Shown in pieces: positions 20,226 through 30,175 of a DNA stretch of 36,566 bases; the stretch's first letter is position 1, and each line of letters starts with the position of its first letter. The notes beneath the pieces were generated by a model. The model was not told where the DNA came from and did no database searches. It was given only the letters and a program-made list of their open reading frames with translations. The stretch is from Patellaria atrata CBS 101060 (Eukaryota > Ascomycota > Dothideomycetes > Patellariales > Patellariaceae): positions 148,098 to 184,663 of the forward strand of contig MU006108.1 in NCBI GenBank assembly GCA_010093705.1, written 5' to 3'. A program made the translations under genes and the position numbers.

Positions 20226-23192
20226 ATGGTTCGATCATATATGTGAGTTCTCACAACTGTCTTACTGTCATTAAAATTAATTGCTAATTTTGAAAGTAAA
20301 TACGAACACTCTCAAACTCTTGGAATCGTCACATCAGCGACCTCGAACGTAGTTTGGATTGCGGATGCTAGAACAGATGCCTTGAATAGAGCTACCGGTG
20401 CGGGTCGTGCGTATGTGGGCGCGAATGAAGAAGTACTATCCTGGGATGTGAAGAAGGGGGAACTTTTGAGTAGATGGCGGGATTCTACATGCAATTCAGA
20501 GGTCACGGTGCTAGCAAATAGCAAAGCAGATCCTGATGTTTTCGCCGTAGGATACGCCGATGGGAGTATTCGAGTGTGGGACTCAAGAATAGCGACCATA
20601 ATCGTCACTTTCAATGGCCATAAATCTGCTGTCACTACCTTGAGTTTCGATAAGTCGGGAGTACGTCTTGCAAGTGGTTCGAAAGATACAGATATCATTA
20701 TCTGGGATCTCGTAGCCGAAATTGGTTTGTTCAAGCTCCGAGGTCACAAAGACCAAGTTACAGCTGTTCATCTCGTCAGTCCTCCAAGTCCAGTCTTCAA
20801 TGAAGAAGAAAGTTTAAAAGAGTCGGACTCTGTTGACTTGGTTGACTCGGATCAATGTTTTCTTCTGTCATGTAGCAAAGATTCTTTAATCAAACTTTGG
20901 AACATCAACACGCAACATTGTATCGAGACTCACGTAGGTCAATCCAATGGCGAATGTTGGGCGATGGGGCTATCTCCAGAGTGTGACGGGTGTATAACCG
21001 CTGGCAATGATGGGGAACTAAGAGTATGGGCAATTGATATAAACGGTCTCCGAAGATCGAAAAGAATAGGAAATGACCCTGAGAGAACTCATTACTTACA
21101 TGACCGGGGAGTTCTATATCGTCAAGCAAAAGATCGGACGATTGACATCAAGTTTCATCCCAACGGCTCATACATCGCCGCCCACGGATCTGAGAAAGCC
21201 GTGGAATTATGGCGTATCCGTAACGAAGCAGAAGTCGTAAAAGCGCTGGCACGAAAACGCAAGAGACGACGAGAGAAAGAGGCCGCTACCGAAAAGACGG
21301 GGGATACAGAAATGACTGATAGACGGGAAAATGTTGATGATATTTCATTAGCAGAAGTGACCGATATTTTCGTCCCACATGTAATTGTACGGACAGGAGG
21401 AAAAGTCAAATCAGCAGATTGGTCCCCCACAACGTCTAAGAAAACGTTACAGCTTCTACTGGGCACAACCAATAACCTGTTAGAAGTTTACCATATACCG
21501 ATGAAGGACAAGTCAAAGAAGAGCGAAGACGCAGCTGATTACAACCGAGCATTCAGTGTAGAAATACCTGGGCATCGATCCGACATCCGGGCTGTAGCTC
21601 TCAGTTCTGACGACCGAATGCTTGCAACTGCATCCAGCGGCGCCCTTAAGGTCTGGAACGTAAGGACACAGAGCTGTCTACGGACTATTGAATGTGGTTA
21701 CGCACTCTGCTGTGCCTTTCTACCAGGAGACAAGATTGTTGTAGTTGGCACGAAGAGCGGAGAATTAGAACTCTTTGATATCGCCTCTTCCGAGCTTATA
21801 GACCGAGTCGCAGCTCATGAAGGATCAATATGGACGCTACAAGTCCATCCGAATGGGCGCTCCGTCATTACAGGGAGTGCAGACAAGTCCGCGAAGTTTT
21901 GGAACTTCCAAATCGTCCAAGAGGAGATACCGGGTACCAAACGAACATTTTCACGGCTAAAACTCGTTCACGCCCGTACACTTAAGGTCAATGATGATAT
22001 CCTTAGCATCTGTATTTCCCCTGATTCCCGCCTACTAGCCGTTTCGACTTTGGACAACACTGTTAAAGTCTTCTTCCTCGACTCCTTGAAGTTTTTCCTC
22101 AACCTCTACGGCCACAAACTCCCTGTTCTTAACATGTCTATATCTTCTGATAGCAAACTCATCGCGACCTGTAGCGCTGACAAAAATATCCGCCTCTGGG
22201 GCCTCGACTTCGGTGACTGCCACAAAGCTTTCTTCGGACACAACGACAGTATCATGCAAGTAGCCTTTATACCACACCCTGTCTCAAAAGAAGACGTCCA
22301 CACCTTCTTTAGTGCAAGCAAAGACCGGATCATCAAGACATGGGATGGTGACAAATTTGAACAGGTCCAGAAGATCGAAGGTCACTTTGGAGAGATATGG
22401 GCTATGACTGTTAGTAAGGCTGGAGACTTCTTCATCACGGCTTCCCATGATAAGAGTATACGAGTGTGGAGCCAGAGCGATGAACCAATCTTCCTTGAAG
22501 AAGAACGGGAACGGGAACTGGAAGAACTTTACGAGTCTACTTTAACCACAAACTTGGAGGCCGACGCCGAAGACGAGGAAGGGGAAGGGGAAGCAGGAGA
22601 AGTGGCAGCCGCAACGAAGCAAACTATCGCCACTCTCACAGCCGGTGAGAGGATTATGGAAGCGCTGGAAGTTGGATACGCGGATCTGGAACTCGTTCGC
22701 GTCTGGGAGGAGCAGAAGAGGGTAAATCCGAACATCGCGCCTCCACAACGAGATCCATTATTTCTGGCTCTTTCAAATATCAGCGCAGAGCGTCATGTTT
22801 TAAATACAGTTGCGAAATTGCCCGCGTCTCAATTGCACGATGCGCTACTCGTACTCCCATTCTCTGTCCTCCCTCAATTCTTTGCATTCATCCGCATTTG
22901 GGTGGTCAGACAGTGGAACATTCCGCTTACGTGTCGTGTGCTTTTTTTCATGCTTAAGACACATCAGCGGCAGATCGTTGCTAGTCGAGAACTCATGGTC
23001 CCGTTAGAGGAGATTAGGAAGGGGTTGAGAAAGACATTATCTGAGACAAAAGATGTCCTAGGTTTCAATCTCGCAGCGCTTGGTTTTGTGAGCGAACAGG
23101 TGAGTCAGGGTAAGGTGACGACCTTAGAAGCTTACGATGAACTACAAAAGAGAACTGGGAAGAGAAAGAGGGCTTTTGCACATGTTGCATAG
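20226..23192 (+). CDS. UTP12: Utp12/Dip2, WD40 protein of the UtpB module of the SSU processome
   Basis: Two exons: a 17-nt first exon (20226-20242) and 20297-23192, joined in phase 2 across a 54-bp intron (GTGAGT donor, GCTAAT branch, AAAG acceptor). This restores the family N-terminus MVRSYIKYEHSQTLGIV; the product is 970 aa (yeast Dip2 is 943). Two WD40 propellers can be traced by repeats ending in VWD/IWD/LWN-type blades, for example SIRVWDSR, DTDIIIWDL, IKLWNI, NIRLWGLDF, RIIKTWDG and SIRVWSQ. A Glu/Asp/Gly linker (EDEEGEGEAGE) precedes the helical Utp12 domain at about residues 795-900 (RHVLNTVAKL...FFAFIRIWVVRQW). Utp12 joins Pwp2, Utp6, Utp13, Utp18 and Utp21 in UtpB, which binds the 5' external spacer of pre-rRNA. 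With Nop14 it makes two processome genes in this window. Confidence 0.96.
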
Positions 23193-23489
23193 ATCGATCT
23201 TGACCGTAAAGCACTATAACTGCGCAAGGACATTGTTTGTAATCTGCATATTCTACAGATCTTCCATGCAGCTGACGATGGCCGACATCATCAATGCTAT
23301 TGATCCCTTATGGATGGGATAATTCAAAGATAAACTCCTCACACCGTTACCCACTATAGCACGCCCCTTCGCCAAGTAGTGCAAAGAATCCATCCAAACA
23401 TTCGGACCCAGTAGGAGTAGATGTTAACGAACAACAGATTAGAAGTAGGTAGTTATAACAAACCCACACCAAGCTGACACTGGGATGGC

Positions 23490-24460
23490 TCAAGAGAACT
23501 TCCAGCGATGTCCACAGTTCATGCACTCGCAGAAAGTCGTCATCGGTTCGTCAGCACTCCTTGTCTGTGCCTGACTATAGCTGACCTTCTTTTGACCGCA
23601 CTTGCCGCACTGCAGACTAGCACTGATACTCTTCTCCGCCTGCGCGACCATTGCGTTGTTCATGTTTTCCTGGTTGATCTTTGCGTCCTCAGCTCTCTGC
23701 TTGGCGGACTTGAGCTCTTCGTGGGACATGCGCACGAATTGATACGGTGTGATGTCCCCAGATAGCACACGTTTGCGCAGGTCAGGGTTAGACTTGCTCT
23801 TCAGGTTCTGGAAGAGTGAGCGCATTTTGGATTTGTAGGGTTCGCTTGTTTCGGGCTGGTAGGCATTGAAAGCCGCGAGCTCGACTTCACGAGCCATGCG
23901 CAAGACATCATCTGGAGCTATTCCGGGCGAGTCAGTCACCCTGAGTTGCTTTCTCGTGTGCTAGTATTCTTTAAAAACTTACATTCCTCCGACATGTGTG
24001 CCAGGCCATTGTACATCAACTTCAAGCAGTTATCTCTTGTCACGTTGCCCGTGAGCTTGTAGTCGATCCCGTCGGTCTTGCAATCGCGCTGCTCGGGGGG
24101 CACGCTAAGTTTGGCCTTCACCTTCGGCTTTGGAGGTACGGGGGATGGCGCGGGGGATGCTGTCGCGGTTGCAGTAGTCCCATTGCTTGACTTGGGGGTA
24201 GATGAACCTGTTCCCGACTTGCGTACGTCACCTCGCCATTTCGACACAAGTTCGCTAGCTTGACGCGCAATTGCAGGATCCTTGTGTTGCTTCAATTTGT
24301 TAACCGTGACACCGATACGAGTGGAGCGCAGAAGTTCCTCTGAGGCCACGACTCCTTTGCGAAGTTCCTCGAGTTGATTCAGGATGGTCGATGAAGGTTC
24401 GCCGCCGGAGAAAGCCTTGGTGATGGCTTTGCCTCTGAGTTCCACCTCCTTTGAATCCAT
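23490..24460 (-). CDS. DST1: Transcription elongation factor TFIIS (Dst1)
   Basis: Two exons, 24460-23983 and 23917-23490, joined in phase 1 across a 65-bp intron (GTAAGT donor, GTGACTGAC branch, ATAG acceptor), giving 301 aa (yeast Dst1 is 309). Domain I (about residues 1-90) is the TFIIS N-terminal bundle (LRSTRIGVTVNKLKQH, ASELVSKWR). A Ser/Thr/Pro/Ala-rich linker follows, then the central domain (MYNGLAHMSEE/SPDDV, LKSKSNPDLRKRVL, ITPYQFVRMSHEEL). The C-terminal zinc ribbon has CGKCG, CMNCG and the RSADEPMTTF loop whose Asp-Glu pair enters the RNA polymerase II active site to stimulate transcript cleavage. The start at MDSKEVEL is the first in-frame ATG. A CAG/GTATCC just upstream could be a donor for a 5'-UTR intron. 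The gene diverges from EAF6 and converges with UTP12. Confidence 0.95.
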
Positions 24461-24770
24461 GGTACTGGGAGACAACCCGGATGTGGATACCTGAGAGAGT
24501 AAGACCAATTCAGATATTATCTGGGTGGTGTTGAACTTGGGTTGAGTGTCGTGTGGCAGTTTGATGCTCAAGGAACTAAAAGGTTGGCGTTCGCGGATTT
24601 AAAGTTTTAAGCCGCATTTTTTGGGTGGAGCGGCAACGACCGCGTTCTGTAGCTCTTTCTTCACACTTAAGTTATCCTCCATATTTTTACCGTTGTTCCT
24701 TCAAACGCCAGAAACATACACCCACCGCAATTCCCTTTAACCACGTCTTCAAGTTTACAATTTGAACATA
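24461..24770. promoter_or_regulatory. Divergent promoter region, TFIIS and EAF6
   Basis: 310 bp between two outward-facing start codons. Both genes act in transcription or chromatin. The EAF6 side is C/T-rich. No specific factor site can be defended. Confidence 0.55.
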
Positions 24771-25448
24771 ATGGCGGAAAATGCTCCCCCGGGTACCAAC
24801 GGTGCTAACGGCACTTCAGATGCAGCGCGTGGTCAGCCATATTATGAAAAGTTACGACGTGATCTACGTGATGCTATCCAGAAAAAGCGAATATTGGATC
24901 AAAATATGGTAAGAATGCTCCGATATCACCTCAGAGTCATGTAACCTAATTTCATCACCTCTAGGCAAACCTAGAAGATACCATATACAAAATCGAATCA
25001 TCTTATCTTGAAGAAGCCAGTGCAGGCAACATAATCAAGGGATTCGATAGTTATATCAAAGGATCAACAGGAGGCATTGCCGGTGGGACTGGTGGTGGAA
25101 CTGCAACACGGAGGAAAGCCACTATAAGCGATGCTGATCGAATATTCAGCCGAAGCTCCGCGAGCTTTAATAATGTAAGATGGATGAGGCTGAGACTCAT
25201 GGTCGACAGAGGTTGACATACGTGTCTAGGATTCTCCAGCAGCAACTTCAGCTCAGACGACACCATCACATGCTCCAACACCGACTTCATCCTTTCCAAG
25301 TGCACGGGAAAGCAATCAACCAACACCCAGCAGTAGTGCACCAAGCAAAACTGCCGGGAACAAGAAGAAGAAGTCCATAGATAAGGACGAGGATGATACA
25401 GATACAAAACCAGCAAAAAGGGGCAAAATTACGTACGGGCGGGATTGA
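24771..25448 (+). CDS. EAF6: Eaf6, subunit of the NuA4 histone acetyltransferase complex
   Basis: Three exons: 24771-24908, 24965-25174 and 25230-25448, all phase 0, giving 188 aa. The introns (56 and 55 bp) have GTAAGA donors and CTAG acceptors. The N-terminal half has the Eaf6 coiled-coil region: YYEKLRRDLRDAIQKKRILD, then ANLEDTIYKIESSYLEE, GNIIKGFDSYIK. A Gly-rich loop and FSRSSASFN follow. The last exon is Ser/Thr/Pro-rich and ends in a Lys cluster (NKKKKS) and KRGKITYGRD. Filamentous-fungal Eaf6 carries such a tail; yeast Eaf6 (113 aa) does not. Eaf6 is a small scaffold subunit shared by NuA4 and, in yeast, NuA3. The ATG at 24771 is the first in frame, so the start is firm. Confidence 0.93.
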
Positions 25449-28400
25449 GATCATGTATCTGAGGACCTCTCCCGACACAGCGAACCTGGAGGAGAATTAT
25501 TCTTCGTCCGGGGATCACAGAGTGAAGGTATCTTGGTGATAATGCGATTGGTAGGTCATGCTTATTCATTCGTAGTAGTAGCTCGAAGGTCGATTTCGAA
25601 CCCATAAAGAGCCCACAAATAGGCCGCAAAAGATCGTCAAAAGATCGTCAACGGCCATCAAAAGAGCAACCAGGACGTGTCCACAGATAGCAATCTGGGT
25701 GTTGAAATAAGCTCAAAGACGGGTGGTGCGAACATACGGGAGCTAAAGGAAGATGTCGGTGATCGTTGTGCGATCAACGCAGATCAGAAAGGTACTTCGA
25801 CGTATTGTTTACGTACTTTGTACACAACTCTTAAAGACTCAAGCATTTAAGTCAACAAATTCTTATACGAAAGTTTACTGCTCGTCTTTCTACAAAGGTC
25901 TAAGTCATTCTGCTGTTGATTATATTGTACCTATATATGTATAGAAGCACTTAGGGAACATTCAGTTTGATCTTACATTGTGAATCATTCGCATGGACTA
26001 TACCTTTCCTCTCTCGTCCGTGTTATTATAGCAAGCATATCTCGATTTATGTGAGACAACTCGCGTCGAACACACCTCTTCTAGCTCTTCCAGGTTATAT
26101 ATATCACGTTTTACACCACGAGAACGTGCAACCACTATGATTTCAAGACATGATCCCAATGGGTGGATCCCAGTTCTTTAAGGTCTACCGTTCTATTCTC
26201 AGTACAAACTGTTTCTACACCCGCTCCTTGAAGAGATAATAGTCTGTCAGCAATAGCAGACCTCATTCAAACCAACCCCGACTAGCGCAGAGGAGACCTA
26301 CACCATGACGCTTATGTAACAGACGACAACTCCCACAAAATCACCGTGCTTCGAGGAACAGAACAACTCAACCTTACATGCAGATATGTACGGCCATCCT
26401 CTCAGAGACACCCGCTCGTATCTTCTTACCGCGCTTCTAAGGTAAGTTTCGAGAAGGGCAGAAAAGGGCAAAAGCATGCGCGCAAATAGAAGGATCCCGG
26501 TAACAGATTCCGGCGTACCGCAGCACCGAAGCAAGCCGTGAACCGAACAACCTTGGACATAAGGATGCAGCTTCCCGTCTCCACTGTCCAACCTCCTCAT
26601 TATTCCCACCACCACCAGAGTGGTATTCGAAGCAGCTATATCATCGTACAGGAGGGGGGATAGGCATAGGAGTGAGAAGTAGTAAGAAAGTGATGCCAAC
26701 TGTCAACTACCGCGTCGTACGGACTCGGGAACAAAAATCGCACATCTTGACCTCATCCCCTGCCTGATGCTGGGAACCTGGAGAAGGCTGCCTTACAGTA
26801 CTGAAGACGGAGGGAGCTGTACCGGTAGTCTGTTCAGTTACTGTAGCCCAAACGCACCCCTAACCGTTGACATCACATCCCCAACCCAAAAACCGCCGAT
26901 CCGCTTCCTTCCCGTCGAGAAGTTTCAAGTAGTTGAAAAGCTACCTACGTAAGCCTTTCCGGGTGTAAGTCACCAGAAAAAGACTGAGGGACGGTCACGT
27001 GCCTATGACATAAGTATCCACGTACCCGCGCTCCCTTAATTTAGAGAGAGCGGCAAGTGTGAAGGTCGATCAGGGTCTACGCTAAAAAAAGCGCCACCGA
27101 CGCCATAAGAGTCTTGGCGGTGGGTGGGAGGAGGGGTGCGTTAGAAGGGTAATCCTGGTTATGAGAGACCGGGTCGTTGATGGTTCGTTGTTTGGTGTCA
27201 AGGGTTATTTATTATTGAGCACTTTTCGGGGAGGGAGGGAGGTGCATCGGCCTTACGTATGAAAGTTTTGTTGTCACTGTTGTCACTCGTTACGGGGTGG
27301 GTGTTTTGGGTTGTGTTCATCATGTCGGGTCTCTGAATCCTAAGGTAAGATGAGATATGAAACATGGCTCATAGGGAGATTCAATTCGTAGTAGTGATTC
27401 GAAAATGAAGACTCTCTCTATCCAAAACGTTCCGTATGGTAATATCTCCTTACCTTTAGGATACGCATGTACGAACAATTGCACGCCTTACCTGAGAACT
27501 TGCATGTTCGGCCCCCTTTATCCTGACGTCCCACTGATATTAACCCGACACAGCGAAACACAGTACTCCGTACCTTTAGTTCTACAGCTGCTATGATGCT
27601 ATAGTACGTACTATAGGTAGATAACGATACAGTACTTGGGACACGTCAAAGTGGAGGTAAACAACTTTAAACCTCCGGGATATTCCCTCTCCCGCAACCA
27701 AAAAAAAAGAAAGAAAGAAAGTCGCACTGTAACCCTAACCACGCCTTTCCCGTTCGGCACCTCCCATCCGGCATGTCCAAGCTCGTTGCGCTGCGCTTCG
27801 TCCCATCCCCGCTCATCTCAACACCCTTCCATTTCCACCTCCTATCTCGGGAGAAAAAGGTTGAAGAATCCAAGGAGTTCCAAAGCTTTTGGTGAGTTTA
27901 AGGTGTCTAGTGGGGGAGATATCCGGATCGGAACTCTCTAGGTAAGATGAAAAGTAGAGGTAGTCTCTGCTGCAAGGTGAGCAAATCGTAGTTTACACTC
28001 TTCTGCGGTAAGGCGACGCAAGGCGTAACCTTATCTCAATAATCTTGTCAGACGCGGATTCGGCGTGAGGATTCGTGGGACGCGCAGGGTCGTACATGAC
28101 GAAGGTGTCCCCTCGTGCGGGACGGACGGCCCAAAATTTAAGGGGAAAAGGTAAGGTAGGTTATACAATGGAAGTTCATGATCGTGTTAAACAGTTCAGC
28201 ATCAAGGGGCGACAATAGCGGTCAGAAATGATAGGTACAAACAGATCTATTGTTCAGGTCACTTCTAACAGCTGAAATGAGCGTTTCTTGCTTGCGAAAG
28301 CAGTAACAGTCTAGCTATTCGTTCGGTTATCGCCGAAGCCAGTAGTAAGGTGATGATCATCAACCTTCCAAAACAGAGTGAGCGGGTCCATAGCTCATCA

Positions 28401-28957
28401 ACCTTCTTCCTATCGTACACAGATACAATCGCCCTGCGGACCTCAGAGCGAGAAGGAGCGTCTAATATAATGTAAAACTCAGACCGTTGATATGGTCAGC
28501 CGCCCCCAAGCCCCACCCAATTCAAGATAAACAAGCAATCGCTATGAAACCCCAGGTTCCCATTATCAAAGTCGTCAAAAAATACAATGGTAATACAACA
28601 TCGAGTGTGAGAAGTGAATATTGTACGAACGCCCGCTTGCCGATCCCGGAACGCCATACTTACACATGGGCCAGTCCACGTGCTGAAAGGGATATTCGTA
28701 ACGATCGTAGAGAATTAAATAAATAAGGTAATCCGATCCCAAGAACTCTTTCTGTCCAGAAAGAAAATGAGGCCCCAGTCTAGAGATCGCCCGAGAACAT
28801 AATGCAAACAACGGGGAAAGGATATCTCGAATGAGCACGCTGGAAAAGAACTGCTGAAAAGGGATTGCCGAGTCTGGAAGCGTGAAAGGATGGCGAATTA
28901 CTTTTAAAAAGGCAATATTACAACAGAAAAGACGTAAACAAATCATCATCGGTAGAT
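25449..28957. other. 3.5-kb gene-poor region between convergent EAF6 and the FlbC-like gene
   Basis: I see no recognisable gene. The longest open frame (133 codons, minus strand, about 26298-26699) has no family resemblance and no splice context. Visible structure: an 18-bp perfect palindrome (27599-27616), G-rich tracts (27121-27136 and 27228-27242), a GATCGTCAA doublet near 25630-25650 and short A-runs. Base composition is not strongly AT-rich, so there is no sign of heavy repeat-induced mutation by eye. Confidence 0.5.
27599..27616. repeat. Perfect 18-bp palindrome
   Basis: CTATAGTACGTACTATAG equals its own reverse complement. It lies in otherwise unstructured gene-poor DNA. It could be a dimeric factor site or chance; GTAC-rich stretches also recur elsewhere in this region. 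Confidence 0.85.
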
Positions 28958-30140
28958 TTACATGTCGTCCGGTGACGGTGGGTCTCGTTCGCCCTTGTGC
29001 ACCTTCCTATGTCGTCTAAGGTTTGATACGACAGAGAAGTGGCGACCACAACCTTCAACTTCACAAGCAAATGCTGGAAATGGTGTCAGTAAGGTATTCC
29101 AAAAATTACATAGTGAAGAGGGTACTTTAAAACTTACGCTTTTCGCCTGTATGACTGTACATATGTGTCTGCAGAGAGCTTGGGCGGGTGAATCGCTTAT
29201 CGCAAATCTTGCACTTATGCTTTTTCTGAGAGCTTGAGGACACCTTTGAACTGAACTGACCCATCATGGACTGAGGTGCAGGTGGAAGATTGGTACCCAC
29301 AAGAGCGTTCGGTCTTGGTAGAGTTCGGGAGTTCATGGCGTCAACGGATTCGGAAGCCGAGCTATAATCTGTCACGGAACCTTCGCCGACAGAGCCGTTA
29401 TAGTACGAAGGGTACGTGCTCGCTGAGGAGATGGAAGAATGAGCGGAGTGAGTCGACGGGAAGCCGTAGGAGTCCGTCGAATTTCGGGGATTCATGTTGC
29501 CGTAAATATTCCTGGGGGTAATATCTTGGCTCATTGCAACCATTCCTCGTCCAGCGTCAATGGCTTCGCTGAAGCTGTTGCGCTGTGATTGAGTCTGCAG
29601 TCTGTTTAAGTCAACTAACGAGTTCTGGCGTTGTTTTAGGGTATCAAGGGGACCGAGGAAGGTTGCTGAGGTTACTGACGGGTGCGATGAACGGCGTGAA
29701 GTATTCTGGCCGTAATTATAGGAGCTGGTCCGAGTATTGTCGTAGTCCACAGCATAATGTGGCGCCGATGTAGGTGCAAAAGTGGATGAACTCGGCGACG
29801 TCGATGTATACGAGCTTCCGTACGCAGGCCTTGAGGGATTTAAAAGATCTTGCGAGGTTGCCAGTGAGTTTTGTGCTTCGTAGAGTCCAGATGAGGGATT
29901 CATACTTGCTCCTAGAGAGGGTCCTGAGACAGGAACGCCAGGGAAAGGAATCGACATTGTTGTTGATCTTGTTGATTCGGAATGCGGCGCGACAGAAGAT
30001 GAATAGACTTGCGACGGATTCTGCGTTGAAGGTGCGGAGACCCACGGATTCGTGAACTGAGGTGGCTGTGGATATCGTAAATGATCGTAACCGAGGCCGC
30101 TTAATTGAGACTGTTGTCTGTTGTCTACTGATAGAGCCAT
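28958..30140 (-). CDS. flbC: C2H2 zinc-finger transcription factor, FlbC-like conidiation regulator
   Basis: Two exons, 30140-29138 and 29073-28958, joined in phase 1 across a 64-bp intron (GTAAGT donor, TTACTGACACC branch, CCAG acceptor), giving 372 aa (A. nidulans FlbC is about 354). Residues 1 to about 300 are low-complexity Ser/Thr/Pro/Gln/Tyr-rich, as in an activation region. Two tandem C2H2 fingers sit at the C-terminus, about 308-330 (KCKICDKRF...LQTHMYSH) and 336-360 (CEVEGCGRHF...LRRHRKVH), with a TGEK-type linker restored by the splice (TGEKPFACE). By family this factor acts in the nucleus upstream of brlA-type developmental genes. The FlbC assignment rests on the paired C-terminal fingers and overall layout; another C2H2 paralogue is possible. 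The first in-frame ATG is at 30140. A short upstream frame overlaps it, and both flanks are long and gene-free. Confidence 0.78.
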
Positions 30141-30175
30141 TGAGATATCTGAGCTGAACAATTGCTTCGAAGCAT
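30125..30175 (-). promoter_or_regulatory. Candidate upstream ORF overlapping the FlbC-like start codon
   Basis: An ATG at 30175 opens a 16-codon frame that ends with TAG at 30127-30125, 13 nt inside the main coding region and in another frame. If the mRNA leader covers it, ribosomes starting here would skip the main start. The ATG has T at -3 and C at +4, a weak context, so leaky scanning is expected. Leader extent is not known. Confidence 0.35.

Noticed and set aside
26298-26699. 133-codon minus-strand frame
   Set aside because: No motif, no homologous family recognised, no neighbouring exon in phase; length is compatible with chance in non-coding DNA of this composition.
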